Shown one piece after another: positions 1 through 4,849 of a stretch of DNA of 24,165 bases. Origin of the DNA: Cyanobium sp. NIES-981 (GTDB taxonomy: Bacteria; Cyanobacteriota; Cyanobacteriia; PCC-6307; Cyanobiaceae); the NCBI GenBank assembly GCA_945907085.1, contig CAMDSS010000006.1, positions 1 through 24,165 of the forward strand, written 5' to 3'. A model generated the notes under the pieces. That model was not told where the DNA came from. It ran no database searches and saw only the letters and a program-made list of their open reading frames with translations. The position numbers were made by a program, and so were the translations under genes. Position 1 is the first letter of the stretch. The number at the start of each line of letters is the position of its first letter.

Positions 1-271
1 TAACCTAGGGGTTGCCTTTATGGCGCTCGGAGATGTTATTTCTGCGATTGCCTCCTATAATAAAGCACTAGAATTAAGGTCAGACTATCCAGAAGCTCAC
101 AATAATCTTGGTGTCGCTTTAAGGGAGCGTGGTGATATTGGGCTGGCGATTGCCTCCTACAATAAGGCTATAGAACTAAGGCCTAACTACCCAGATGCTT
201 GCATCAATCTTGATTTGGCTCTAAAGGATCAGTGTAAAACTAAAACTTCTGTGCAAATATATAGACTCTAG
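1..271 (+). CDS. TPR-repeat protein, C-terminal part (cut by window edge)
   Basis: The frame is open from the first bases of the window to the TAG at 269-271, so the gene starts outside. The visible protein is two full 34-residue tetratricopeptide repeats and the beginning of a third. Each repeat has the N-L-G-V-A, A-I-A-S-Y-N-K-A and Y-P-(E/D)-A pattern typical of TPR helices. The ATG at position 20 lies inside the first repeat and is not a credible start. TPR arrays mediate protein-protein contact. In marine picocyanobacterial islands they are often fused to or found beside glycosyltransferases or sulfotransferases, but the partner domain is not visible here. The gene ends 33 bp before a displaced uvrA 3' fragment, so it belongs to the accessory island. 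Confidence 0.8.
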   Translation, partial: NLGVAFMALGDVISAIASYNKALELRSDYPEAHNNLGVALRERGDIGLAIASYNKAIELRPNYPDACINLDLALKDQCKTKTSVQIYRL

Positions 272-303
272 CTTCTAGCTACAGACATAATTTTGCCCTA
301 GTT

Positions 304-482
304 TCGATGTGATCCGCTGTGCCGACTGGATCATTGATCTTGTTCCTGATGGGGGCGATAAGGGCGGCGAGATCGTGGTTGTGGGCACCCCTGAAACCGT
401 GGCAGAGCATCCCACCAGTCATACGGGCAGATATCTCAAGGAGGTCCTGCTGCAGCATCCGCCTGAAGCCGTTGCTGTCTGA
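304..482 (+). repeat. uvrA 3'-end fragment, copy 1
   Basis: In the frame ending at the TGA 480-482 the sequence reads as the extreme C-terminus of UvrA: D-V-I-R-C-A-D-W-I-I-D-L, then G-G-D-K-G-G-E-I-V-V-V-G-T-P-E-T-V, then H-T-G-R-Y-L-K. It starts abruptly at 304 with no UvrA sequence upstream. The tail after R-Y-L-K (E-V-L-L-Q-H-P-P-E-A-V-A-V) differs from the other copies, and one residue in the body is changed (L-V-P for L-G-P). About 70 bp after the stop, a G-rich stretch, are also shared with copy 4. I interpret it as a displaced attachment-site copy, not as a gene. Confidence 0.88.
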
Positions 483-519
483 GTTGTGGTTTGAGGGTGG
501 TGTGAGTGGTGGTCTTGTA

Positions 520-539
520 GGGGTAGGGGAAGGGCTGGG
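520..539 (+). other. G-rich tail with quadruplex-type G-runs after uvrA copy 1
   Basis: Four runs of three or four G separated by two-base spacers (TA, AA, CT) lie 38 bp after the uvrA-fragment stop. The pattern satisfies the usual G-quadruplex rule on the plus strand. A closely related but weaker tail follows uvrA copy 4, and a similar G-rich patch sits near 11143-11165 ahead of sps. It may be the old uvrA downstream spacer carried along with the fragments. Confidence 0.5.
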
Positions 540-640
540 AGTGGTTTGGGTGGTGGCTTGAGAAGAACTCTCATAATTAAATAATCACGAGCCTATTAGT
601 AGTCAAAGCAAATTTAAATCCTCTCAACAATGCTTGAGCC

Positions 641-1369
641 TTACTTCCGAATATCGAGATCAAGCCTGCTCCAGTGAAATAGCTGTTCGCTGGAGAAATC
701 GTTAAGAATTGAAGTGTTTAGGCTGTAAGTTTCGGATGGAGGCTGCTTCCCTGCTCTGGCCCAATGATGAGCATAGTTGGTACTATAAAAAAGTGACCTA
801 GCCCCTGTCCACTCAACAGCTAGGCCATGATTTTTGAAGGCGGAATACATTATTCGATCACCAATCACCGAAAGTGGTTTGGTCATTGTTGCCCAGAGAG
901 GGAGAAGGAAAAAGCTACTTTCAAACATTGCTAGACACGACGTATCTATATGCTGCCTCATAGTATCCTCAGCATCTGGCTCAACAATAGTCTCGTCAGA
1001 AAGAACCAAGTGTCTGTAGGAAGCAACTACATCAGCATATGGATTTTTAGCTTTTGTCGCAAGAGCGTTTTCCACGTGCTCAGAGGAAAACCAATTGTCG
1101 GCATCTAAGAAGAGAATTGGATTAAAGCCTTGATTGATCGCTGATAAAGCACCTATTGCTCTGGGGGTATTTCCGTAATCATTATGGGAATGTGCAAGTG
1201 TAATGTGCTGGGCTTGGAGGTCATTAATGGCTTGAATGACATGACCGTCAGAAACAAGAAAATGAGAACAAGGAATTGTTTGCGAAAGGCAGCTCTGATG
1301 GCATCTCTCAATTATTTCAAAAGGCTCTGTGTGGTAGGGTGTAATTACAGCAGGTTTAAATGATGCCAT
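641..1369 (-). CDS. family 2-type glycosyltransferase (GT-A fold)
   Basis: This 242-residue protein looks like a GT-A nucleotide-sugar transferase. It opens with A-V-I-T-P-Y-H as the first strand, has S-D-G at 40-42, and carries a DxD metal/sugar-nucleotide motif in F-L-D-A-D-N-W (D89, D91). G-D-R at 170-172 resembles the acceptor-side GDR/GDD region of these enzymes. No membrane segment is evident, so it is probably cytosolic and acts on lipid-linked or surface glycans; donor and acceptor are unknown. It starts at the ATG 1367-1369, with no strong Shine-Dalgarno. It is the only gene between uvrA copies 1 and 2 and has no integrase with it, so it looks like passenger cargo. The family call is by motif only. 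Confidence 0.72.
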   Translation of the reverse strand: MASFKPAVITPYHTEPFEIIERCHQSCLSQTIPCSHFLVSDGHVIQAINDLQAQHITLAHSHNDYGNTPRAIGALSAINQGFNPILFLDADNWFSSEHVENALATKAKNPYADVVASYRHLVLSDETIVEPDAEDTMRQHIDTSCLAMFESSFFLLPLWATMTKPLSVIGDRIMYSAFKNHGLAVEWTGARSLFYSTNYAHHWARAGKQPPSETYSLNTSILNDFSSEQLFHWSRLDLDIRK

Positions 1370-1386
1370 ATTTAATAGTTAGCAAG

Positions 1387-1398
1387 ATTACTAGTAAT
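1387..1398. promoter_or_regulatory. 12-bp perfect palindrome ahead of the glycosyltransferase
   Basis: ATTACTAGTAAT is its own reverse complement. It lies 17 bp upstream of the glycosyltransferase start, around the expected transcription start of the promoter at 1403-1432. A repressor operator is one reading; chance in AT-rich DNA is the other. Confidence 0.35.
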
Positions 1399-1402
1399 AT
1401 AC

Positions 1403-1432
1403 ATTGTACCTTGCTATCATTGGCATCGGCAA
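1403..1432 (-). promoter_or_regulatory. candidate sigma70 promoter for the glycosyltransferase
   Basis: On the minus strand TTGCCG (1432-1427) and TACAAT (1408-1403) are separated by 18 bp. The start point would be near 1396, about 27 bp before the ATG. The match is moderate, with four of six bases in the -35 box and five of six in the -10 box. Confidence 0.4.
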
Positions 1433-1438
1433 GAGTGG

Positions 1439-1900
1439 TTAGAGATGCTGGTGGTCGGCACCCCTGAAACGGTGGCAGAGCATCCGACCAGCCATACGGG
1501 CAGATACCGCAACCAGATTGTCTTTGGATACCAGTGGTTCCTGAGTGCCACCGATCTGATCTATTCGGTACTGCTCTGCCAGTTCAGGATCTAAGGCTCT
1601 CAGGAACTTCTCAAGGGTCTTTCCACATCCAGAGCACTGAGGACTACCTTTCTTCGCACAGAAGAAGGCCCAATAGTTCTGGAGGTCATTCCATACCAAT
1701 GCTCCTTTGTGTTCAATCCTTTTGGACTCTGTACGAGCAAGAGGAGAGCAGAAGGGACAGCAGAAGACCCACTTGCTCCCCCCACTAGCAACGGCAACTT
1801 CTTTTGCGTTCTTCAGGTATCTATGGAGCAGCAATAACCGATACCGTTGATCAATGGGACTTTCCTTCACCTGACCCTTTGAACCTATTGATGTCTTCAT
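1439..1900 (-). CDS. primase-type zinc-ribbon protein, truncated at the attachment site
   Basis: This 153-residue frame has a CPFC knuckle at residues 48-51 and a CSGC knuckle at 89-92, with a further Cys81. The spacing, with an aromatic patch just before the second knuckle and K-x-L-E-K-F-L after it, resembles the CHC2 zinc ribbon of DnaG-like and phage primases. No TOPRIM or helicase domain follows. From about residue 131 the frame is simply the antisense of uvrA copy 2, so the native C-terminus is lost or is completed only in another DNA arrangement. The start ATG 1898-1900 is supported by a consensus promoter whose start point would lie about 24 bp upstream. In a mobile element such a protein would serve replication; this one is probably a remnant or a stand-alone zinc ribbon. 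The family call is inference. Confidence 0.6.
   Translation of the reverse strand: MKTSIGSKGQVKESPIDQRYRLLLLHRYLKNAKEVAVASGGSKWVFCCPFCSPLARTESKRIEHKGALVWNDLQNYWAFFCAKKGSPQCSGCGKTLEKFLRALDPELAEQYRIDQIGGTQEPLVSKDNLVAVSARMAGRMLCHRFRGADHQHL
1442..1508 (+). repeat. uvrA 3'-end fragment, copy 2 (short core only)
   Basis: Only about 67 bp match the other uvrA ends, from the codons for E-I-V-V-V-G-T-P through H-T-G-R-Y. Sequence on both sides is unrelated to uvrA. At 1509 the other copies continue with L-K-Q/E-V-L, while this one switches to the 3' part of a zinc-ribbon gene on the other strand. As the shortest copy it gives the best outer limit for the segment shared by all five, and so for the recombination site. 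It forms the left boundary of the integrase-1 segment. Confidence 0.8.
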
Positions 1901-1930
1901 AAGATATTTGATTGCCTATGTTCTTCTGTT

Positions 1931-1959
1931 ATTATACTCTATTGGTTTATATCTGTCAA
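1931..1959 (-). promoter_or_regulatory. perfect-consensus sigma70 promoter (minus strand)
   Basis: Reading the minus strand, TTGACA (1959-1954), a 17-bp spacer and TATAAT (1936-1931) match the consensus exactly. The predicted start near 1924 gives a leader of roughly 24 nt for the zinc-ribbon gene. A second promoter points the opposite way 12 bp further right. Confidence 0.8.
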
Positions 1960-1971
1960 CCAGAAGATGGC

Positions 1972-2000
1972 TTGACACTATATCCAAACAGCAGTAGAAT
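1972..2000 (+). promoter_or_regulatory. near-consensus divergent promoter (plus strand)
   Basis: TTGACA at 1972-1977, a 17-bp spacer and TAGAAT at 1995-2000 form a strong plus-strand promoter. No convincing protein gene follows for nearly 1 kb on this strand, only a 19-codon frame at about 2140. The product may therefore be a non-coding or antisense RNA. The -35 boxes of this and the minus-strand promoter form an inverted repeat (TGTCAA, 12 bp, TTGACA). Confidence 0.6.
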
Positions 2001-2396
2001 CACTCTGTTGCCGTTAAAGATCACATTGTACCTTAAGAATAGAAAATCATAAATAACTACGCAGTAGTTTGATCAGGGTATGGCTATAGGTTCTTAGAGA
2101 CCCTCAAGGAAGCTCTTGGGACCCATCAAGCAACCCATCATGAGCAGAGCATCAAGACCAGAAGGAAAAGAAGGTAAGAACAACATAGAGGTGCCGTAGG
2201 CAATCCCCGTAGGGGATTCAGTTAAGACACCTTCTTGACCTTCTGGTTCCTTAAGGACACCAGGAGCACAGGAACTCTTCAAGACCTACCAAGAAGTCCT
2301 CAAGGACCCCCAACACTCCACAAGGACCACAAGGACCATTAACAGGACCAAGAGGGTTCCAGACCCCCCGTCGCAACTCCTTGATCATTGGTTTCC
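2001..2396. other. non-coding stretch rich in AAGGAC, with a hairpin
   Basis: I see no credible gene here; frames on both strands are short and of biased composition. The stretch from about 2220 to 2345 repeats AAGGAC four times, in three cases as CAAGGACC or close to it, plus related forms. At 2202-2218 there is a perfect 7-bp hairpin (AATCCCC, GTA loop, GGGGATT) not followed by a T-run. A plus-strand promoter at 1972-2000 reads into it. Confidence 0.5.
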
Positions 2397-2822
2397 TCAG
2401 TCAATGTCGTGATAAGACCCATCAGTGCCGTAATACCCGCGAAAGTGCCCTCTTTTGGATGGGTTGTACCTGTTGCTGCGATCAATCCTTGTCCGAGTGT
2501 TCCTGGACCTGCTACTGGGTGTTCCAGAGGCACTTTGGGTTCCAGTGGTTTTGGTTTCCTTCTTGAACCCAACTTGCTCCCACTTCAACCCCAACGAGTG
2601 CCTGAGGTGGTTTGCTGCTGTTTTGGCTGCTTCGTATCCGTCGAGACCACTAGCCAAGACCTGATGGGTGTCTGCTCGGTAGATGTAGAAGGAATGATTT
2701 TCATTGACGCAGCAGGTTGAGGATTTTAGTTTGGTAAGAATTTTCATAAAGTCCTTAAAGGAGATCTTTGGCGTTTTTGTTTTTGTAGATGTCATCATCT
2801 GGTGTTTCTCTTTGGACCCCAT
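2397..2822 (-). CDS. hypothetical protein, basic Ser/Arg-rich C-terminus
   Basis: A 141-residue frame with two parts. The first 90 residues look folded, with a short strand motif S-F-Y-I-Y-R-A-D, then an amphipathic helix E-A-A-K-T-A-A-N-H-L-R. The last 50 residues are low-complexity and rich in Ser, Arg, Asn and Gly, ending in several Tyr and Gly. I do not recognise the family. The start could be the ATG at 2820-2822 or the ATG ten codons in (about 2793-2795), where a weak AGAG-type ribosome site precedes. It is divergent from the micro-gene cluster at 2980. Nucleic-acid binding through the basic tail is possible but not shown. Confidence 0.5.
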   Translation of the reverse strand: MGSKEKHQMMTSTKTKTPKISFKDFMKILTKLKSSTCCVNENHSFYIYRADTHQVLASGLDGYEAAKTAANHLRHSLGLKWEQVGFKKETKTTGTQSASGTPSSRSRNTRTRIDRSNRYNPSKRGHFRGYYGTDGSYHDID

Positions 2823-2979
2823 GGGTATTTAGACCCCAATATGTCCCACAAGTAATGGTCTTATGAATCAATCTGTCTCTTCTGTCCCTTGTCCCCTAAG
2901 ACCGCAACAACACAGGAGCAAAGTCCAAAGGACCAGAAATCAGTAAAGAAGCTAAATAGAAGCAAAGGAGAAATCATTA

Positions 2980-3165
2980 ATGGAAACAGTCATAAGACCA
3001 GAAGATGCAGTCAATATCACCTTGTTCTTTGGGAAGAGGAAGCAGGAAACCTTGAGGAAGTTCAATCAACCTAGTAATCAGTTAAGACGCAGTAGAACAG
3101 GAACTCTTGATTTCTTGATTACGCACTATGAGTGGTATGAACACTACAAGAAGGTGTCGTTATGA
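2980..3165 (+). CDS. small hypothetical protein, first of a three-gene micro-operon
   Basis: 61 residues starting at ATG 2980, with a clear AAAGGAG ribosome site 11 bp upstream (about 2962-2968). This decides between it and an overlapping frame from 2889 that has no such signal. The protein is basic with an aromatic tail (H-Y-E-W-Y-E-H-Y). Its TGA overlaps the ATG of the next gene as ATGA at 3162-3165, the usual sign of translational coupling. No known family is recognised. It lies in the integrase-1 segment, a typical position for small regulators or replication accessories. Confidence 0.6.
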   Translation: METVIRPEDAVNITLFFGKRKQETLRKFNQPSNQLRRSRTGTLDFLITHYEWYEHYKKVSL

Positions 3166-3293
3166 CGATCCGTTTGACAGCAGTGGAGCAGCAAAGGCTT
3201 AAGGTGCTGCAGCAAAAAGACAAACGATACAAACAAGGACTGGAGCAGAAGATTAAGGCTGAACTGAAACTGGACTATGCTGCAATCTTATAG
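3162..3293 (+). CDS. 43-aa charged helical protein, second micro-operon gene
   Basis: This short frame begins at the ATGA overlap with the previous gene and ends at TAG 3291-3293. The product is almost entirely charged helix (L-K-V-L-Q-Q-K-D-K-R-Y-K-Q-G-L-E-Q-K), compatible with a short coiled coil. Its last 17 bp overlap the start of the third gene. The tight overlaps on both sides are the main evidence that it is translated. No family is recognised. Confidence 0.5.
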   Translation: MTIRLTAVEQQRLKVLQQKDKRYKQGLEQKIKAELKLDYAAIL

Positions 3294-3489
3294 CCACTGG
3301 TCCCGGCAGGACCCTGACGTGGGACAGATACTCAACAGTCCCCTGTCCGATGAGTTCTCTCTGGAAGGTCCTGCAAAGAACCCCTTTGATCCTTTGTCCT
3401 ATGAGGATGCTTGTGATATTGCTGATGCCCTTGACCTGCCAGATGGGGACTGGGACCAGATCAACCAGGCATACAACATTGTGGAGTAG
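3277..3489 (+). CDS. small acidic hypothetical protein, third micro-operon gene
   Basis: 70 residues, strongly acidic (D-A-C-D-I-A-D-A-L-D-L-P-D-G-D-W-D), with an N-terminus rich in Ser, Gln and Pro. The ATG at 3277 lies inside the end of the preceding 43-codon gene in another frame, so expression is probably coupled. Acidic small proteins in mobile elements are sometimes DNA mimics or antitoxin-like, but nothing here shows that. Stop at 3487-3489; the next signal is the promoter at 3609. Confidence 0.6.
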   Translation: MLQSYSHWSRQDPDVGQILNSPLSDEFSLEGPAKNPFDPLSYEDACDIADALDLPDGDWDQINQAYNIVE

Positions 3490-3608
3490 TAAATACTAAG
3501 ATAATGGTGCTATGATTACTTCTTAAAGTATCCCTTAGGCGAGTCTCAAGTGATACCCAGAATACGAAAGTATAGTGACGTGGCACTAATGCAACTGTCC
3601 ACAATGCG

Positions 3609-3637
3609 TTGACCTGGCAGGGAATGCCTGGTATACT
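3609..3637 (+). promoter_or_regulatory. near-consensus promoter with inverted repeat in its spacer
   Basis: TTGACC (3609-3614), a 17-bp spacer and TATACT (3632-3637). The bases TG at 3629-3630 give an extended -10. Inside the spacer GGCA and TGCC form a small dyad, a possible operator. The transcript would begin near 3644 and carry the structured-RNA candidate at 3739. Confidence 0.6.
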
Positions 3638-3738
3638 ATGTTCATAGCAGAGGATGCCCCAACAGGGTCGGCAGTAGCTCATACTTCAGATCAAACTTTG
3701 ACTGAGTACAACATCATCCCCAGAGGGGTTGATGTCTT

Positions 3739-3808
3739 GACGATCGCAAACCGTCTATAAAACCTAGTGTCGAAAACTAGAGATTGCGTGGATTCATTTT
3801 ATCTCTTA
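3739..3808 (+). ncRNA. putative structured RNA, copy 1
   Basis: The sequence can form stem 1 (GACG 3739-3742 with CGTC 3752-3755) and stem 2 (CTAGT 3764-3768 with ACTAG 3776-3780, loop GTCGAAA). A pseudoknot can form between the stem-1 loop (CGCAA 3745-3749) and TTGCG (3784-3788). A second copy at 4161-4230 keeps all three helices, with two compensatory base-pair changes in stem 2 and a G-C to G-U change in the pseudoknot. An alternative helix AGAGAT/ATCTCT (3779-3784, 3801-3806) would compete. It lies about 95 nt after the predicted start of the 3609 promoter. It could be a cis-regulator, a copy-control RNA or an independent small RNA. No known class was matched. Confidence 0.5.
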
Positions 3809-4106
3809 CCGATTACTTGTTTCAAGGTCTTATTCAACAGGATTTTTCATTCTGCTTACTTCTGGTGCTTCTGAAGGAGAGCAATCTGTCCTGAATAAGG
3901 CATTAGAGAGTTTCACTCAATTTATCTCTGATGACTTTGAGGATTGCTGCTTCTATTGCGTTCAGAATCAAATCTCTATCTGGGACTACTACGGAACTCA
4001 TTCTGGAGATACGCGGATTCCTGCTGTCTTGAATGAGTTGTGGGTTGAGTACTTGATCTGGATAGCAAGTGCAACATCGCAACTTAATCCGAAGGGAAAG
4101 TCTTAA
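3768..4106 (+). pseudogene. open frame without a canonical start, possible small gene or remnant
   Basis: The frame is open from 3768 to the TAA at 4104-4106 and its last 75 codons read like a real protein: F-T-Q-F-I-S-D-D-F-E-D-C-C-F-Y, then S-I-W-D-Y-Y-G. No ATG, GTG or TTG stands at a suitable place. An ATT at 3849 and a CTG at 3891 are possible; the CTG has a GAAGGAG ribosome-site match ten bases upstream. A perfect 6-bp hairpin follows the stop at 4113-4127. It sits after structured RNA copy 1 as the 4311 gene sits after copy 2. Either it uses a rare start or it is a decayed gene. Confidence 0.35.
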
Positions 4107-4112
4107 GCACTT

Positions 4113-4127
4113 ATCTGGGTACCAGAT
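4113..4127 (+). terminator. hairpin after the 3768-4106 frame
   Basis: ATCTGG and CCAGAT pair perfectly around a GTA loop, seven bases after the stop codon. There is no T-run, so it may be an RNA-stabilising end or a processing site instead of an intrinsic terminator. Confidence 0.35.
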
Positions 4128-4160
4128 CAAGATTCAGCGATCCCTTCTGAATTGATTTTA

Positions 4161-4230
4161 GACGACCGTAAACCGTCTCTAAACCCCGGTGTCGCATACC
4201 GGGAGATTGCGTGGATCTCTTTTGGGATAC
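4161..4230 (+). ncRNA. putative structured RNA, copy 2
   Basis: Same plan as copy 1: stem 1 GACG 4161-4164 with CGTC 4174-4177 and stem 2 CCCGGT 4185-4190 with ACCGGG 4198-4203, loop GTCGCAT. The pseudoknot pairs CGTAA 4167-4171 with TTGCG 4207-4211 through one G-U. The bases A-A-A-C-C-G-T-C, the loop start G-T-C-G and A-G-A-T-T-G-C-G-T-G-G-A-T are identical in both copies, while the stem-2 sequence changes in a paired manner. It is the leader region of the gene starting at 4311. An upstream promoter of its own was not obvious. Confidence 0.5.
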
Positions 4231-4239
4231 GTGATAAAC

Positions 4240-4291
4240 CGCGGTGCTTTTGCAAAACACATTGAGCGTTCACCCACCGCGTTGTAGTGGG
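4240..4291 (+). promoter_or_regulatory. two mutually exclusive hairpins ahead of the 4311 gene
   Basis: CGCGGTG (4240-4246) can pair with CACCGCG (4275-4281). Alternatively CCCAC (4273-4277) pairs with GTGGG (4287-4291), followed by ATTTCTTTTCC. The two helices share bases 4275-4277, so only one can form. The geometry is that of an attenuator or riboswitch expression platform, placed between the structured RNA and the start codon. Confidence 0.4.
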
Positions 4292-4310
4292 ATTTCTTTT
4301 CCTAATTATT

Positions 4311-4619
4311 ATGCCTACTGGAATCACTACTCTTAAAGAGTTTATGCTTCAAAACTCTATTGAAATGTTTTACGTCAACGATGATCCAGAGGGACTGTCG
4401 GGGCAAGAAGGAATTTTCTTTGATTGCGCTCAAAAGAGCTTTTTTGACTTAACCTTGAGCGATGAAGACGACTCTATATGGGACGACTTTTTGCAATGTG
4501 TGTTTGATGCTCACGGTGAAACTAGCGTCGAGCATCCTTACGCACGTCTGACCGGTTATTTTTTTCTCGAGAACGGTGAGTTGCATTTCGAGACGGAAAA
4601 CCTGTATTTCAAGCGATGA
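4311..4619 (+). CDS. small acidic hypothetical protein
   Basis: 102 residues from ATG 4311 to TGA 4617-4619. A GTG at 4287 would add eight hydrophobic residues but lies within the hairpin region, so I prefer the ATG. The protein is acidic and aromatic, with S-D-E-D-D-S-I-W-D-D-F near the middle and a C-terminal strand pair (T-G-Y-F-F-L-E-N-G-E-L-H-F). No family recognised and no signal peptide. Its long leader carries structured RNA copy 2 and a pair of competing hairpins, so expression may be controlled at the RNA level. It converges on integrase 1. Confidence 0.6.
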   Translation: MPTGITTLKEFMLQNSIEMFYVNDDPEGLSGQEGIFFDCAQKSFFDLTLSDEDDSIWDDFLQCVFDAHGETSVEHPYARLTGYFFLENGELHFETENLYFKR

Positions 4620-4716
4620 GGAGTTTCTTTCTGATTTCGTTGTCCCCGTATGCAGTTACATCTTCTTCATCTTCCACAGGTCAAATTCAATTTGGATTTA
4701 TCCATGACCACCATGT

Positions 4717-4738
4717 GTGCCCGTATATCAGCGGGCAC
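4717..4738. terminator. perfect 7-bp hairpin between convergent genes
   Basis: GTGCCCG and CGGGCAC pair with an 8-nt loop, about 100 bp past the 4311 gene and 110 bp from the end of integrase 1. There is no clean T-run on either strand, so its use as a bidirectional terminator is inferred from position. Confidence 0.45.
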
Positions 4739-4805
4739 GATTCTTAACCAGATTTTCCTTGGACCACGCCTTCTGGTCTAGCTGGAATCAGAGCTGCAAT
4801 ATTTG

Positions 4806-4821
4806 ATCGCATTGCGATTTT
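4806..4821 (+). terminator. short hairpin plus T-run
   Basis: ATCGC and GCGAT pair around ATT, with the T-run starting at the foot of the stem (TTTTCTGTT). It is a weak intrinsic-terminator match for plus-strand transcription coming from the 4311 gene. Confidence 0.35.
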
Positions 4822-4849
4822 CTGTTGGGAAACCGTCAGTGGAAGTGAC

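Larger units (their letters stand above)
4620..4849. other. gene-free convergent spacer
   Basis: This spacer lies between two converging genes. Apart from the two hairpins listed separately (4717-4738, 4806-4821) I see no gene or promoter in it. Confidence 0.5.

Noticed and set aside
319..561. 80-codon frame over uvrA copy 1
   Set aside because: It is out of frame with the uvrA reading, which is itself continuous to its own stop.
2094..2720. Several frames of 60-110 codons in the 2.1-2.7 kb region
   Set aside because: Low-complexity composition, mutual overlap and no ribosome sites. Only the minus-strand 2397-2822 frame looks partly folded.
2889..3074. 61-codon frame overlapping the first micro-gene
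   Set aside because: It has no ribosome site, whereas the overlapping frame from 2980 has AAAGGAG and is coupled to the next gene.
3739..3808. tRNA reading of the structured RNA (5-bp stem with 7-base loop resembles an anticodon arm)
   Set aside because: There is no acceptor stem, T-arm or CCA context, the spacing between stem 1 and stem 2 is too long, and the second copy has a different loop triplet.
4240..4310. Glutamine (glnA-type) riboswitch suggested by the GCGTTCACCC string at 4266
   Set aside because: The rest of the consensus, including the GGAAGTAGG block, is missing.
3461..4327. Minus-strand frames at 3461-3682, 3903-4130 and 4127-4327
   Set aside because: They are antisense to the promoter, the plus-strand frame and the structured RNA, with no independent signals.
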